Shown here in pieces: positions 41,527 through 52,995 of a DNA stretch of 64,000 bases. The position numbers and the translations under genes are program-made. Position 1 is the stretch's first letter. Every line of letters begins with the position of its first letter. A model generated the notes under the pieces. The model was given only the letters and a program-made list of their open reading frames with translations. It searched no databases and was not told where the DNA came from. The stretch is from Dehalococcoidia bacterium UBA1222. Lineage in GTDB: Bacteria; Chloroflexota; Dehalococcoidia; Dehalococcoidales; UBA1222. The DNA lies in NCBI GenBank assembly GCA_002309415.1, contig DBXC01000007.1, positions 1-64,000 on the forward strand. Reading direction: 5' to 3'.

Positions 41527-42930
41527 ATGAAAATGGTCTATGACATCGATACCACTCCTAAACAGATTGGTATCGGCAAAACGATCATCTGTGCCATCCA
41601 GCAGCTCCTGGCCATCATGGCAGCAACGCTCGTCGTTCCTGTCAGCGTCAGTACTAACGCTGGTCTCACCGGCGCAGATGCAATGGGCATCGCGCCCGCA
41701 CTCTTCGGTGCTGGCTGCGGTACTTTAACCTATATCCTTTTCACTCGCAGAAAGAGCCCTGTATTTTTGGGTTCATCTTTCGCTTTCATCCCCTCGATGG
41801 TCGCGGCCTTTGCCGGTGCTACCACAGTAGCTGTCGGTTATATCGGCCTCATCCTCGGCGCCATCTTCGCCGGTCTGGTCTATGTTGTTCTTTCCATCAT
41901 CGTCAAGAGATCCGGTACAGGCTGGATCGATAAGATCATGCCTGCAACCGTCATCGGTCCCACTGTTGCCACCATCGGTCTCCAGCTTTCAGGAGGCGCT
42001 GTCGGCAGCTTGACTACCGGTCCCAATATCTATATTGCAATCCTTTGCGGTCTGGTCGCATTATTCGTGGCCATGCTCTGTACGACATACGGCAAGAAGA
42101 ATGCCAAACTTATCCCTTTTGTCATCGGTATCCTCGCTGGTTATGCCGTCGCACTCGTCTTCACTATCATCGGTTACATCGCCGATATCGACAGCATCAA
42201 GATGATCGACTTCTCTGTCATCACAGCTCTCTGGGACGGCGGAATCTCTAGTTCGACCTTTATCTCCGATACCGCAGGTCTGTTCGTCTTTGTCCGAGCC
42301 CTGGGCGGTTTTGCTGACTTCAACATTGGTTACATCGGCACTATCCTTATGGCATACGTTCCTGTCGGCTTCGTTGTCTTCGCTGAACATCTGGCTGATC
42401 ATAAGAACCTGTCCTCCATCATCGAAAAGGATCTTCTTAAAGATCCCGGTCTCCACAACACCCTCCTTGGCGACGGTATCGGTTCCATGGTGGGCGCTTT
42501 CTTCGGCGGCTGTCCCAACACCACTTACGGCGAATCCATCGCCACTGTCGCTCTTACACGCAACGCTGCTGTTTGGACCATCGTTTTTGCCTCTGTCGGC
42601 GCTATCATCCTGTCTTTCTTCGCTCCTTTCGTAGCTTTCTTCAATTCCATCCCGACTTGTGTCATGGGTGGTATCTGTATAGCACTGTATGGCTTCATCG
42701 CAGTCTCCGGTCTCAAGATGATCCAAAAGGTCGATCTTGATTCCAACAGGAATATCTTCGTCATCTCCGTGATCCTGGTCTGTGGTATCGGCGGTCTGTC
42801 CATCTCCTTCGCGATCGGTGCCAATATCGCAATCACCATCACCAATGTTGCCTGCGCCTTAATCCTCGGCATCATCACCAACAAGGTCCTCTCGGGCTCA
42901 AAATCTTCTCCGGATGCAGATTTCCAATAA
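41527..42930 (+). CDS. uraA: uracil/xanthine permease (NCS2 family)
   Basis: 467 residues, about 14 membrane helices. NCS2 features include Gln-Gln-Leu-Leu-Ala-Ile-Met-Ala-Ala-Thr near 22, Gly-Ser-Ser-Phe-Ala-Phe-Ile near 81, Phe-Ala-Glu-His near 289, and Gly-Gly-Cys-Pro-Asn-Thr-Thr-Tyr-Gly-Glu-Ser near 329. The last motif and the adjacent upp gene favour uracil over xanthine. It is preceded by an attenuator-like leader and AGGAGAG. Confidence 0.9.
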   Translation: MKMVYDIDTTPKQIGIGKTIICAIQQLLAIMAATLVVPVSVSTNAGLTGADAMGIAPALFGAGCGTLTYILFTRRKSPVFLGSSFAFIPSMVAAFAGATTVAVGYIGLILGAIFAGLVYVVLSIIVKRSGTGWIDKIMPATVIGPTVATIGLQLSGGAVGSLTTGPNIYIAILCGLVALFVAMLCTTYGKKNAKLIPFVIGILAGYAVALVFTIIGYIADIDSIKMIDFSVITALWDGGISSSTFISDTAGLFVFVRALGGFADFNIGYIGTILMAYVPVGFVVFAEHLADHKNLSSIIEKDLLKDPGLHNTLLGDGIGSMVGAFFGGCPNTTYGESIATVALTRNAAVWTIVFASVGAIILSFFAPFVAFFNSIPTCVMGGICIALYGFIAVSGLKMIQKVDLDSNRNIFVISVILVCGIGGLSISFAIGANIAITITNVACALILGIITNKVLSGSKSSPDADFQ

Positions 42931-42951
42931 AGACGATCGAAGGTTAAGAAA

Positions 42952-43590
42952 ATGGCTTACAGAGAAAATGTAACTATTTATGATCACCCGTTGATCCAGC
43001 ACAAACTCTCGATTCTGAGAGATGTCGGGACCACCGATAAACAATTCCGAGAACTAATCGGTGAGATCACAATGCTGATGACCTTCGAGGCTACTCGCGA
43101 TCTTCCTTTGGAGCCTGTAGATGTCACGACACCCATGGGTATCGCACATGCTCATCGCCTTCAGGGCGAGAACATGGCATTGGTTCCGATTCTGAGAGCC
43201 GGTATCGGTATGGTCGACGGCATCTTGGAGCTGATCCCTGCCGCGCGTGTCGGTCACATCGGTCTCTATCGTGACGAGCAGACCCTCGAACCACATGAAT
43301 ACTATTGCAAGCTTCCTGTCAATATCGATCACCGATTGATCATTGTTCTCGATCCGATGCTGGCTACCGGTGGTTCCGCTGTCGATGCAATCACCATGAT
43401 CAAACAGCACGGCGGTAAAAGGATTAAGTTCATGTGTATCATCGCTGCCCCTGAAGGTATTGAAAAACTTTCAGCAGCACATCCCGATGTGGACATCTAC
43501 TGCGCCCATGTCGATGAGAAGCTTAACGACATCGGCTATATCGTTCCTGGTCTGGGCGATGCCGGTGACAGAATCTTCGGTACTAAGTAA
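42952..43590 (+). CDS. upp: uracil phosphoribosyltransferase
   Basis: 212 residues. Family motifs are Asp-His-Pro-Leu-Ile-Gln-His-Lys (10-17), Val-Pro-Ile-Leu-Arg-Ala-Gly near 75, the PRPP loop Asp-Pro-Met-Leu-Ala-Thr-Gly-Gly-Ser near 135-143, and [12 protein letters not shown] near the end. It makes UMP from uracil and PRPP, paired with the permease 21 bases upstream. A strong terminator follows. Confidence 0.96.
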   Translation: MAYRENVTIYDHPLIQHKLSILRDVGTTDKQFRELIGEITMLMTFEATRDLPLEPVDVTTPMGIAHAHRLQGENMALVPILRAGIGMVDGILELIPAARVGHIGLYRDEQTLEPHEYYCKLPVNIDHRLIIVLDPMLATGGSAVDAITMIKQHGGKRIKFMCIIAAPEGIEKLSAAHPDVDIYCAHVDEKLNDIGYIVPGLGDAGDRIFGTK

Positions 43591-43611
43591 TAACACTCTC
43601 CGAATGCTATT

Positions 43612-43646
43612 AAGCCGAGTCATTTTCGCAATGACTCGGCTTTTTC
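43612..43646 (+). terminator. intrinsic terminator after upp
   Basis: AAGCCGAGTCAT pairs with ATGACTCGGCTT around a short loop and is followed by TTTTTC. It separates upp from the convergent minus-strand gene. Confidence 0.92.
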
Positions 43647-43664
43647 ACATACCAACCAAAGTAG

Positions 43665-44216
43665 TTACTCGAATTCTTTTAGTTTTTCACCATCCCACAG
43701 AAGGGTTTCTGTGCCTCTCGCTGTGTCAATCGCTTCTTGTGTAAACGTGGAATTAGTCATTACTACTCCAACATGTTTTCTATAGTAAGTTTTCCCGGCT
43801 ACGATTTCTTGAACCGCTTTGCGTCCAATGGGATTATCGCTGTATTTACATTGAATTGCATAAGTAACCTCTCCACGTTCTGCGAAAATGTCCACGCCTT
43901 TATCGTGAGATTTTTTTGTCACCATGACATTTTGATAACCGGCTTGTCTTAATAAATCCGCACAGTCTTGTTCGAACTTATATCCATATCGTTTGTTGTT
44001 GGAATTATGAGTATTAAAAATATTTCTTCTGGGATCTTCTCGTTTTTTCCAAAAAGAAAAGGGGGCCAAACACATGATAGCTATTATTGCCAACGCCACA
44101 TACAGGATAATCATTGGCACTTCGAAGTTTTTAGATAGAAGAGCAATTGCAATAAACGCTAAACACCAAATACCAATGACTATCCTTATTGTTTTGATTA
44201 CTGTTGTTTTCCTCAT
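43665..44216 (-). CDS. membrane-anchored Mrr-type restriction-endonuclease-like protein
   Basis: About 184 residues. Two membrane helices (about 9-50) precede a cytoplasmic Mrr-cat domain. Tyr-Gly-Tyr-Lys-Phe-Glu near 77, Asp-Lys-Gly-Val-Asp-Ile near 105 and Gln-Cys-Lys-Tyr near 122 form the Asp...Gln-x-Lys active site of the PD-(D/E)xK fold. Such proteins can be defence or DNA-maintenance nucleases; no methyltransferase is nearby. The ATG at 44216 is preferred over a TTG at 44231. It follows a small membrane protein gene on the same strand with essentially no gap. Confidence 0.85.
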   Translation of the reverse strand: MRKTTVIKTIRIVIGIWCLAFIAIALLSKNFEVPMIILYVALAIIAIMCLAPFSFWKKREDPRRNIFNTHNSNNKRYGYKFEQDCADLLRQAGYQNVMVTKKSHDKGVDIFAERGEVTYAIQCKYSDNPIGRKAVQEIVAGKTYYRKHVGVVMTNSTFTQEAIDTARGTETLLWDGEKLKEFE

Positions 44217-44227
44217 GTTGTACAGTC

Positions 44228-44470
44228 TCAATCATAGTGTTTTTTAATCGAAACAATCAGCAAAATCGCGCCAAGAATACATAATAGCCAAGGACAGTGT
44301 GTACAAAACCAGATTACAAAGCCCATGCCTGTTGCAGATGACCAATCATAATTTTTGTAGTCGCCAAAAACCCCAATCCAATTTGCAAACCACAGGATTA
44401 AACCTGAAACTATGACTACTAGCGATACCTTTAGTAGAAACGAGTTCTTTAGTGACTTTTTCTTTGCCAT
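44228..44470 (-). CDS. small membrane protein
   Basis: 80 residues: a basic N-terminus, one helix at about 12-34 and a second at about 50-74. No recognised family. It is directly upstream of the Mrr-type nuclease gene on the same strand, and another small membrane protein gene lies divergent at 44532. A functional link to the nuclease is possible but unproven. Confidence 0.65.
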   Translation of the reverse strand: MAKKKSLKNSFLLKVSLVVIVSGLILWFANWIGVFGDYKNYDWSSATGMGFVIWFCTHCPWLLCILGAILLIVSIKKHYD

Positions 44471-44531
44471 TTTTTATCCCCTTTTTAGTATAAAATAACT
44501 ACATAATGACCTTTCTTTATCGGAGGCAATT

Positions 44532-44765
44532 ATGAGTAAATCAAAAAACTCAATGCCCATTGCGGAATTAGTTATTACCATTGTACTGGTTGTTGTTGCC
44601 ATTTTCTGCATTTTTTCTGATTTACTACAAAAGCTCCCGCCAATTGCTCGATATGCTATTTGGGCAACATTGATCATTCTCATTATTCTAATTATTAAAT
44701 ATTTATTTAGTGCCAAGGGGTTAAGAAAGGCGTTTAAAAACTTCTTGCATGGACGAGATGATTAA
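44532..44765 (+). CDS. small two-helix membrane protein
   Basis: 77 residues with helices at about 9-29 and 37-59 and a basic Lys-Lys-Ala-Phe-Lys tail. GGAGG eight bases before the ATG supports the start. No family is recognised. It is divergent from the small membrane protein at 44228, and a 61-base gap between them holds both promoters. Confidence 0.7.
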   Translation: MSKSKNSMPIAELVITIVLVVVAIFCIFSDLLQKLPPIARYAIWATLIILIILIIKYLFSAKGLRKAFKNFLHGRDD

Positions 44766-44809
44766 TCAAAAGGCTTGTCAAAAACTATCAAAAGTTATCG
44801 AAATAACGC

Positions 44810-45568
44810 TTATCTCTTCTTGTAAAGGATCAGTTCCGGATCTGCTCCATCTTTCCCATAGGTGCTAATCAGAATGATGTCTTTATTGGCAAGGACTCCG
44901 AAACAGCGGTCGCTGCTGACTTCCAGCTGATTTCCGAGATAAGTAGTGCCGTCATCCAGGAACTTGACCCATTCACCACTGGGGAGCGGATACTCAAGAT
45001 TAACAAAGCGTCCTACGAGCGCATTGAGCTTATCGACTTTAGGCAACCCCTCGATATGGAGAGCATTGATCTCATCGATGAGCTGTTTCTTAAAAGCCTC
45101 GAATTCTCCGTCGTCACCAAGTTCTTTCTGATTCTTCCAATAATTCAGAGTCGGCAACATCTGTTTCATATAGGAACGAGCCTGTTCTTCCGTAAAGTTG
45201 TCGCCGACCATATGGACTACGCAGACATCGATGAGGTTATCCATATCGCTGTAGGTATAAGTGCCATCGGCATAACACCACTGACAGTATTCTTCGTTGG
45301 GAAAACCGTCTTTGTCCTTGCCGATGATGGCATCTTCCAGAGGCATCCCGCAGCACTGGCACTGCAAGGTCCTGGGAGAACCTAAAAGTGTATTGATCGA
45401 GACATTGAATACCTTAGATAACAGCTTTAATGTCTCTGTATTGGGAACAGTCTCACCATTCTCCCAGCGGGACACAGCCTGTCTGGTCACGAAGACCTTT
45501 TCGGCCAAATCATCCTGAGACATTCCCTTTTTGGTCCTGAGTTCTTTCAATACATCTTGTGTGTTCAT
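44810..45568 (-). CDS. XRE-family regulator with zinc-ribbon domain
   Basis: 252 residues. The XRE helix-turn-helix is at 5-60 (Ser-Gln-Asp-Asp-Leu-Ala-Glu...Thr-Arg-Gln-Ala-Val-Ser-Arg-Trp-Glu-Asn-Gly). A zinc-ribbon follows with Cys-Gln-Cys-Cys-Gly-Met-Pro-Leu and Tyr-Cys-Gln-Trp-Cys (about 69-97). The C-terminal 100 residues look like a separate alpha/beta domain. The zinc-ribbon type is common in transcriptional regulators of anaerobic Firmicutes-like bacteria. Target genes are unknown. Confidence 0.87.
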   Translation of the reverse strand: MNTQDVLKELRTKKGMSQDDLAEKVFVTRQAVSRWENGETVPNTETLKLLSKVFNVSINTLLGSPRTLQCQCCGMPLEDAIIGKDKDGFPNEEYCQWCYADGTYTYSDMDNLIDVCVVHMVGDNFTEEQARSYMKQMLPTLNYWKNQKELGDDGEFEAFKKQLIDEINALHIEGLPKVDKLNALVGRFVNLEYPLPSGEWVKFLDDGTTYLGNQLEVSSDRCFGVLANKDIILISTYGKDGADPELILYKKR

Positions 45569-45623
45569 GTCTTTTATCTCCTCAGAAAACAGTCTAGTAC
45601 AGAGATTCGTCCATTACACGCAA

Positions 45624-46415
45624 CTAGCTGTTGCCCTCTTTCTTAACTTCATCCCAAAGGGCATTCATCTCATCAAAACTCATATCTGCGAGGTTTTTTC
45701 CAATCTCCTGGCTCTTGGACTCCATAGACGTAAATCTCTTGTAGAATTTGGAATTAGCTTTTCTGAGAGCTTCTTCCAGATCGATCTCACAATGTCTGGC
45801 ATAGTTACAGATGGCAAAAAGAAGGTCACCGATCTCTTCTTCTTTTTCTTCCGGGGTCTTGGCTTCTTTTACTTCTATCAGTTCTTCGTTGACCTTATCG
45901 AGGACGCCATCGGCATCCTTCCAGTCGAATCCTACTCTGGCTGCCCGGTCCTGGATCGCCTGACTGTAAGCAAGCGCCGGCATGGATTTGGGAGCACCTT
46001 CCAGCATGCTTCCTTTGCCTTTACGCTCTTTCTTTTTCTGCTGTTCCCAGAGCTTTAAGACTTCGATCTCATCACTGGCTTTTTCGTCGCCGAATACATG
46101 TACGTGTCTTGAGATGAGTTTATTGTTGATACCTTTTATGACCGATGCGATATCGTATTCGCCGTCTTCCTTGCCGAGCTGGGCATGAAGGACGATCTGC
46201 ATGAGAAGGTCTCCCAGTTCTGTATTTACTTCTTTCGGATCTTTTGAATCTAATGCTTCCATGACTTCATAAGTCTCTTCAAGAAGGTTCTGTTTCAAAG
46301 ATTCATGAGTCTGTTTCTTATCCCAAGGACAACCATCCTCGCTTCGAAGCATTGCGATTATCCAAACTAAGCTTTCAAATCTAGTCAAATCTAAGTCTTC
46401 GGGTATCTTTATCAT
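45624..46415 (-). CDS. mazG: nucleoside triphosphate pyrophosphohydrolase MazG
   Basis: About 263 residues with two MazG domains. The metal-binding pattern Glu-Glu-x2-Glu occurs in each half (Glu-Glu-Thr-Tyr-Glu-Val near 47 and Glu-Leu-Ile-Glu-Val-Lys near 173), with Cys-Pro-Trp-Asp near 30. It hydrolyses non-canonical NTPs. I use the ATG at 46415, preceded by AAAGGG; the longer frame starts at a TTG. It is divergent from obg across an AT-rich gap. Confidence 0.93.
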   Translation of the reverse strand: MIKIPEDLDLTRFESLVWIIAMLRSEDGCPWDKKQTHESLKQNLLEETYEVMEALDSKDPKEVNTELGDLLMQIVLHAQLGKEDGEYDIASVIKGINNKLISRHVHVFGDEKASDEIEVLKLWEQQKKKERKGKGSMLEGAPKSMPALAYSQAIQDRAARVGFDWKDADGVLDKVNEELIEVKEAKTPEEKEEEIGDLLFAICNYARHCEIDLEEALRKANSKFYKRFTSMESKSQEIGKNLADMSFDEMNALWDEVKKEGNS

Positions 46416-46610
46416 TTTCAAGCCCTTTCTTTCGATAACTCATAATTTTTTTGATATCTTTTAGCTTTATTATTAAGTTATCAAATTGACATAAATAAAA
46501 ATCTAAATACATTAAATGGGTTATCAAAATATTATGATATTATTATTATTGATTTAAAGAAGGATTCATTTTTAATCTAAATTCATTTTTTTATAAAACA
46601 ATAAAGACAG
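46416..46610. promoter_or_regulatory. AT-rich divergent promoter region mazG/obg
   Basis: It holds TTGACA near 46487 and TATAAA near 46591 on the plus strand. GTTATCAAA occurs twice, and a related GATAAC copy lies in inverse orientation near 46435. These repeats could bind a regulator. No gene is visible. Confidence 0.4.
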
Positions 46611-47876
46611 ATGTTAGACAAAGTTTCGATATGTGTAATCGCCGGTAATGGCGGTAATGGAGCAGTCAGTTTCCGCAGAGAAAAATTCGTTCCTTTAGGT
46701 GGTCCTGATGGAGGCGATGGCGGAAAAGGCGGAGATGTGATCATTGAGGGTGATTCAAGTTTCAATAACCTGAATTACTTCTTGCACAGACGTTATTTCA
46801 AAGCTCAAAGCGGTTCACACGGCACTGGAGGCCGAAAAGTCGGAAAGACCGGTCAAGATCTGATATTGAAAGTTCCTTTGGGAACAGTAATAAAGTATCA
46901 GCTTCCAGAAGAGGAAGAAGAACATATCTACGATATCAAGACCCATAAACAGCAGGTGATCGTTGCCCACGGCGGCAATGGGGGTCTTGGAAATCCCCAC
47001 TTCTCATCTTCGACTAATCAAAGTCCCAGACTTGCCCAGATGGGTGAAGAAGGCGAGGAAGTCTATGTAGATATGGAGATGAGGACCATCGCAGATGTGG
47101 GCATTATTGGTTATCCTAACGCCGGAAAATCATCATTGCTTACCGCCTCATCGGCTGCTCACCCCAAGATTGCGAACTATCCGTTTACCACGCTGGAACC
47201 GATGCTGGGAGTGGTGGATACCAATAATAAGAGTTTTATCATGGCCGAGATTCCTGGTCTCATCAAAGATGCACACGTAGGAAAAGGCCTTGGTTTTGAG
47301 TTCCTGAAACACATTGTGCGCACCCGTGTACTCATTCATCTTATCGATGGTAATTCAGAGGATCCTTTGAAGAGCATGATCGATGTTAATAACGAACTCT
47401 ACATGTATGACAACACTCTTCTCCAGAAGCGTCAAATCATAGCAGTTAACAAAATCGACATCGAAGAAGTCCGCGAACGCATGCCAGAGATAGAAGCAGC
47501 TTTCAAAGAGGCTGGCTATGAACATGTAGCATTCATTTCTGCTCTCACTGGTGAAGGTGTGACAGAACTGATGAGTAAAGCTTTTTCCCTGGTCCAGGAG
47601 AGCTTGGAAGAAGAACCTAAAGACGAAGAAGAATTACCGGTCTTACATGTCGTTGAGAAGAATACCGAACCGATTATCGAAAAAGACGGCGATGTTTACG
47701 TAGTTAAATATCCGTTCCTTGAAAGAATGATCTATGGTTCCGATATCACTAACCCAGAAGTTAAACGACAGATCATTTCTGTCATGACCAGACCTCGAAT
47801 GACCAAACAGTTGACCAGAGCCGGGGTCGTGCCTGGTGATAAGGTCCGCGTAGGAGATTTCGAATGGGAGTGGTAA
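46611..47876 (+). CDS. obg: Obg-family GTPase
   Basis: 421 residues. The glycine-rich Obg fold (1-155) is followed by the G domain: Gly-Tyr-Pro-Asn-Ala-Gly-Lys-Ser-Ser near 165, Tyr-Pro-Phe-Thr-Thr-Leu near 191, Asp/Glu-Ile-Pro-Gly-Leu near 212 and Asn-Lys-Ile-Asp near 284. An OCT domain completes the protein. It acts in ribosome assembly and stress control. The end overlaps the nadD start by 13 bases, an arrangement seen in several bacterial groups. No Shine-Dalgarno sequence precedes the ATG. Confidence 0.96.
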   Translation: MLDKVSICVIAGNGGNGAVSFRREKFVPLGGPDGGDGGKGGDVIIEGDSSFNNLNYFLHRRYFKAQSGSHGTGGRKVGKTGQDLILKVPLGTVIKYQLPEEEEEHIYDIKTHKQQVIVAHGGNGGLGNPHFSSSTNQSPRLAQMGEEGEEVYVDMEMRTIADVGIIGYPNAGKSSLLTASSAAHPKIANYPFTTLEPMLGVVDTNNKSFIMAEIPGLIKDAHVGKGLGFEFLKHIVRTRVLIHLIDGNSEDPLKSMIDVNNELYMYDNTLLQKRQIIAVNKIDIEEVRERMPEIEAAFKEAGYEHVAFISALTGEGVTELMSKAFSLVQESLEEEPKDEEELPVLHVVEKNTEPIIEKDGDVYVVKYPFLERMIYGSDITNPEVKRQIISVMTRPRMTKQLTRAGVVPGDKVRVGDFEWEW

Positions 47877-48484
47877 AAGCAATCCTCGGCGGGACTTTTG
47901 ACCCCATCCATAACGGCCATCTGAAGATCGCTGAATATGTCCAAAAAGAACTTAAAGTCGACGAGATAATTTTCGTGCCGGCAGGACAGCCGTATTTCAA
48001 GATTATGAAACCTGTCACCAAGGCAGAGACCAGACTGGAAATGGTCTCCCTTGCTATCGAAGGCAAGAAGGGAATGACCGTATCTGATATCGAGATCAAC
48101 CGTCAGGGATTTACATATACCATCGATACTCTTCGCGAGCTGCGAAGCACCATGAATAAAGATGACGAACTCTATTTCATCCTGGGATGGGATAACCTGT
48201 TGAGCTTTGATAAATGGAAAGATGCAGAGGATATCCTAAAACTCTGCAAACTGGTTGCAATCCCCAGGACAGGTTATGCTCAGCCCACTAAAGAGAGCCT
48301 TGATAAAGTGATTCCCGGATTCAGCAAGAGAGTCATTCTTCTTGATCAGCCCGTCATTGACGTCAGTTCATCTGAGATTCGCTCCCGCATTATCAATAAA
48401 GAGCCCATCGATGATCTGGTTCCCACAAGCATTGCTTCCTTCATCAGAAGGCACAGGATGTACAGGATTTACACACGAAAATAG
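47864..48484 (+). CDS. nadD: nicotinate-nucleotide adenylyltransferase
   Basis: 206 residues. Gly-Gly-Thr-Phe-Asp-Pro-Ile-His-Asn-Gly-His (9-19) and the later Ser-Ser-Ser-Glu-Ile-Arg-Ser-Arg near 167 are the adenylyltransferase signatures. It makes nicotinate adenine dinucleotide for NAD synthesis. It is translationally coupled to obg. Confidence 0.95.
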   Translation: MGVVKAILGGTFDPIHNGHLKIAEYVQKELKVDEIIFVPAGQPYFKIMKPVTKAETRLEMVSLAIEGKKGMTVSDIEINRQGFTYTIDTLRELRSTMNKDDELYFILGWDNLLSFDKWKDAEDILKLCKLVAIPRTGYAQPTKESLDKVIPGFSKRVILLDQPVIDVSSSEIRSRIINKEPIDDLVPTSIASFIRRHRMYRIYTRK

Positions 48485-48546
48485 GCGCTTTGAGCGTTGC
48501 AATCGTATTATTCGTGTGTTAACATAAACCACACACAAGAAAATAA

Positions 48547-48573
48547 AGAGCCCGAAAGGACTCTATATTTTTT
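48547..48573 (+). terminator. terminator with GAAA tetraloop upstream of ABC transporter
   Basis: AGAGCCC-GAAA-GGACTCT folds with one internal mismatch and is followed by ATATTTTTTATT. It can end obg-nadD transcripts or act as an attenuator, since the ABC transporter gene starts only 23 bases downstream. A GTGTG...CACAC dyad at about 48512-48537 precedes it. Confidence 0.65.
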
Positions 48574-48595
48574 ATTCTAGAGAAGAGGAAACAAC

Positions 48596-49339
48596 ATGAA
48601 AAAAGCACTTTTAGTCGTAATTTCCATGATCGCAGTCCTCGCCATGGTTGCTACCGGCTGTGGCAAGAAGGAAGAACTGGTCATGGCTACCAATGCAGCC
48701 TTCCCTCCTTATGAATTCTATGAGGGCGGCAAGATCGTTGGCATCGATGCAGAATTGGCTGCAAAGATTGCTGATGAACTCAACATGAAACTCACCATCG
48801 TCGACACCGAATTCGGCTCCATCGTTGCTGGTGTCCAGACTGGCAAATACGATATCGGTATGGCCGGTATGTCCATCACCGAAGCCCGATTGAAGGAAGT
48901 CAATTTCTCCACTGAATATGCCACCGCTAAGCAGGTCATCATCGTCAAAGACGGCAGCAAAGTCGTTGACTGCGACTGGCTCTATGACCATGTCGGCGAT
49001 TTCAAAGTAGGCGTCCAGCAGGACACCACAGGCCACATCTATTGCACTGATGACTTCGGTGAAGATAATGTCTTGGCCTACAAGACTGGTAACGATGCTG
49101 TTCAGGCTCTTATCGCTAACAAAGTTGACTGCGTCATCATCGATAACGAACCCGCCAAGAAATATGTTGAGTCCAACGCTGGTCTCAAGATCCTTGACGC
49201 TGAATATGTCGAAGAATCCTATGCCATCGCTATCGCCAAGGGCAATACCGAACTTCTCGAGAAGATCAACAAAGCCCTCGACAAGTTCATCAACGACGGC
49301 ACTGTCGATAAAATCGTCGCAAAGTATATTCACGACTAA
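48596..49339 (+). CDS. polar amino-acid ABC transporter, substrate-binding lipoprotein
   Basis: 247 residues. The signal peptide ends in Val-Ala-Thr-Gly-Cys, with the lipidated Cys near 22. The family 3 solute-binding pattern is clear: Ala-Ala-Phe-Pro-Pro-Tyr-Glu-Phe, Gly-Ile-Asp-Ala-Glu-Leu, and Gly-Lys-Tyr-Asp-Ile-Gly-Met-Ala-Gly-Met-Ser. It captures a polar amino acid for the permease and ATPase encoded downstream. AGAGGA precedes the ATG. Confidence 0.94.
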   Translation: MKKALLVVISMIAVLAMVATGCGKKEELVMATNAAFPPYEFYEGGKIVGIDAELAAKIADELNMKLTIVDTEFGSIVAGVQTGKYDIGMAGMSITEARLKEVNFSTEYATAKQVIIVKDGSKVVDCDWLYDHVGDFKVGVQQDTTGHIYCTDDFGEDNVLAYKTGNDAVQALIANKVDCVIIDNEPAKKYVESNAGLKILDAEYVEESYAIAIAKGNTELLEKINKALDKFINDGTVDKIVAKYIHD

Positions 49340-49416
49340 CTATTAGTCACCAAAACGTGATAGTATATGCGGGTAACACTTAATAGGTGTTACCCGTTTT
49401 TATTAGGTGCATTCAA

Positions 49417-50157
49417 ATGATGCAATCGCTTATAGAGATATATAACAAATACGCGAGCCAGTTCTACAGAACGTTCATTGAGGATAATCGATGGAGGTTC
49501 TTTACAAAGGGTCTGGGAAACACGCTGATCATCACTGTGTTTGCCCTGTTGCTGGGCCTTACCATTGGTATTATCGTGGCGGCAATCAGATCGAGCCATG
49601 ATAAAAATATCGCTTCCATGCGTCCCAGTCTCGGCAGGACGCTCTTAAAGGTTGCTAATACCATCGCAAATATCTATCTGACAGTCATCCGCGGAACGCC
49701 TGTCGTGGTCCAGCTCCTTATCATGTACTTCATCATCATGGCTTCAACCCGCAATGGTGTCGTCGTGGCCTGCATCACCTTTGGTATCAACTCCGGTGCG
49801 TATGTGGCCGAGATCATCCGCGGTGGTATCATGGCCATCGATAACGGGCAGTTTGAGGCAGGACGTTCCTTGGGTTTCAATTACGTCCAGACCATGCGGT
49901 ACATCATCATTCCTCAGGTCATCAAAGCTGTTCTACCGGCTCTGGCGAACGAGTTTATCGCACTGCTTAAGGAAACGTCTGTTTCTGGTTATGTCGCCAT
50001 TATGGATATCACCAAAGCCGGTGATATTGTTCGTGGCAACACATATATCGCATTCTTCCCGCTGATCAGCGTTGCTCTGATCTATCTGATCATTGTTATG
50101 TTCTTTACATGGCTGGTCGGAAAACTTGAAAAGAGGTTACGCAGAGATGCCCGCTGA
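49417..50157 (+). CDS. polar amino-acid ABC transporter, permease
   Basis: About 246 residues, HisM/GlnP type, with about five helices. The ATPase-contact EAA loop is visible as Glu-Ala-Gly-Arg-Ser-Leu-Gly-Phe near 148-155, and the N-terminal Arg-Gly-Thr-Pro-Val-Val-Val-Gln near 92 is typical. I start at the ATG pair at 49417; upstream residues have no ribosome site. The stop overlaps the ATPase start. Confidence 0.92.
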   Translation: MMQSLIEIYNKYASQFYRTFIEDNRWRFFTKGLGNTLIITVFALLLGLTIGIIVAAIRSSHDKNIASMRPSLGRTLLKVANTIANIYLTVIRGTPVVVQLLIMYFIIMASTRNGVVVACITFGINSGAYVAEIIRGGIMAIDNGQFEAGRSLGFNYVQTMRYIIIPQVIKAVLPALANEFIALLKETSVSGYVAIMDITKAGDIVRGNTYIAFFPLISVALIYLIIVMFFTWLVGKLEKRLRRDAR

Positions 50158-50890
50158 TAATGTATTGATTGAAGTTAAAGACCTGGAGAAACATTTTTCG
50201 CCGACGATCAAAGCACTTGATGGTATCTCCACCACCATCAAAAAGGGCGAAGTCGTCGTCGTCATTGGCCCCTCTGGTTCCGGTAAATCCACATTCCTGA
50301 GATGCCTGAACCTCTTGGAACTGCCTACCGGCGGCACGATCACGCTTGACGGTGTCGATATCACCGACCCTAAAGTCAATATCAATCTCCACCGACAAAA
50401 GATGGGCATGGTCTTCCAGCATTTCAATCTCTTCCCCAACATGACCGTATTGAAGAATATGACCCTTGCCCCAATGAAACTCTTGAAGAAGACTCCTGAA
50501 GAGGCAGAGCAGAAAGCCCAGCAGCTTCTTAAACGAGTTGGCTTGCAGGAAAGGGCAGATGCTTACCCCAGCCAGCTTTCAGGTGGTCAGAAACAGCGTA
50601 TCGCCATCGTCCGAGCTCTCTGTATGGAGCCGGAAGTCATGCTCTTCGATGAACCTACTTCCGCCCTCGACCCTGAAATGGTCGGCGAAGTATTGGATGT
50701 AATGAAGTCCTTGGCCCGTGAAGGAATGACCATGGTGGTCGTGACTCATGAAATGGGTTTTGCTCGCGAAGTCGGCGACCGCGTCATCTTTATGGACGAA
50801 GGAAAGATCGTCGAAGAAAATACTCCCGCAGAGATCTTCGATCATCCGAAGAGCGAGAGACTCAAGAGCTTCCTAAGCAAAGTCCTCTAG
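50147..50890 (+). CDS. polar amino-acid ABC transporter, ATP-binding protein
   Basis: About 247 residues, GlnQ/HisP type. Walker A is Gly-Pro-Ser-Gly-Ser-Gly-Lys-Ser near 36-43, the signature Leu-Ser-Gly-Gly-Gln is near 141, and Walker B Val-Met-Leu-Phe-Asp-Glu-Pro is near 161. The H-loop His lies in Val-Val-Thr-His-Glu-Met-Gly-Phe-Ala. The start at 50147 overlaps the permease stop by 11 bases. It powers uptake with the two preceding products; a convergent terminator follows. Confidence 0.95.
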   Translation: MPADNVLIEVKDLEKHFSPTIKALDGISTTIKKGEVVVVIGPSGSGKSTFLRCLNLLELPTGGTITLDGVDITDPKVNINLHRQKMGMVFQHFNLFPNMTVLKNMTLAPMKLLKKTPEEAEQKAQQLLKRVGLQERADAYPSQLSGGQKQRIAIVRALCMEPEVMLFDEPTSALDPEMVGEVLDVMKSLAREGMTMVVVTHEMGFAREVGDRVIFMDEGKIVEENTPAEIFDHPKSERLKSFLSKVL

Positions 50891-50896
50891 AAAGCA

Positions 50897-50924
50897 AAAG
50901 ACCGTTGTGAGAGCAACGGTCTTT
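50897..50924. terminator. bidirectional terminator between ABC operon and gyrB
   Basis: AAAGACCGTTG pairs perfectly with CAACGGTCTTT around a six-base loop. A and T runs on both sides allow it to work for the convergent ABC transporter and gyrB transcripts. Confidence 0.85.
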
Positions 50925-50946
50925 CAGTTTATTTTGTATCGAATTA

Positions 50947-52923
<1,977 letters not shown>

Positions 52924-52995
52924 TCAACTATAGAATTATAACATAAAGACGTGCGTAAATTACACTTGAGCAGGCATATGGTCGACCAAAGAGGT

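Noticed and set aside
48611..49333. Minus-strand frame of 240 codons opposite the ABC solute-binding gene
   Set aside because: The plus-strand gene has a lipoprotein leader and family motifs; the antisense frame mirrors its codon pattern.
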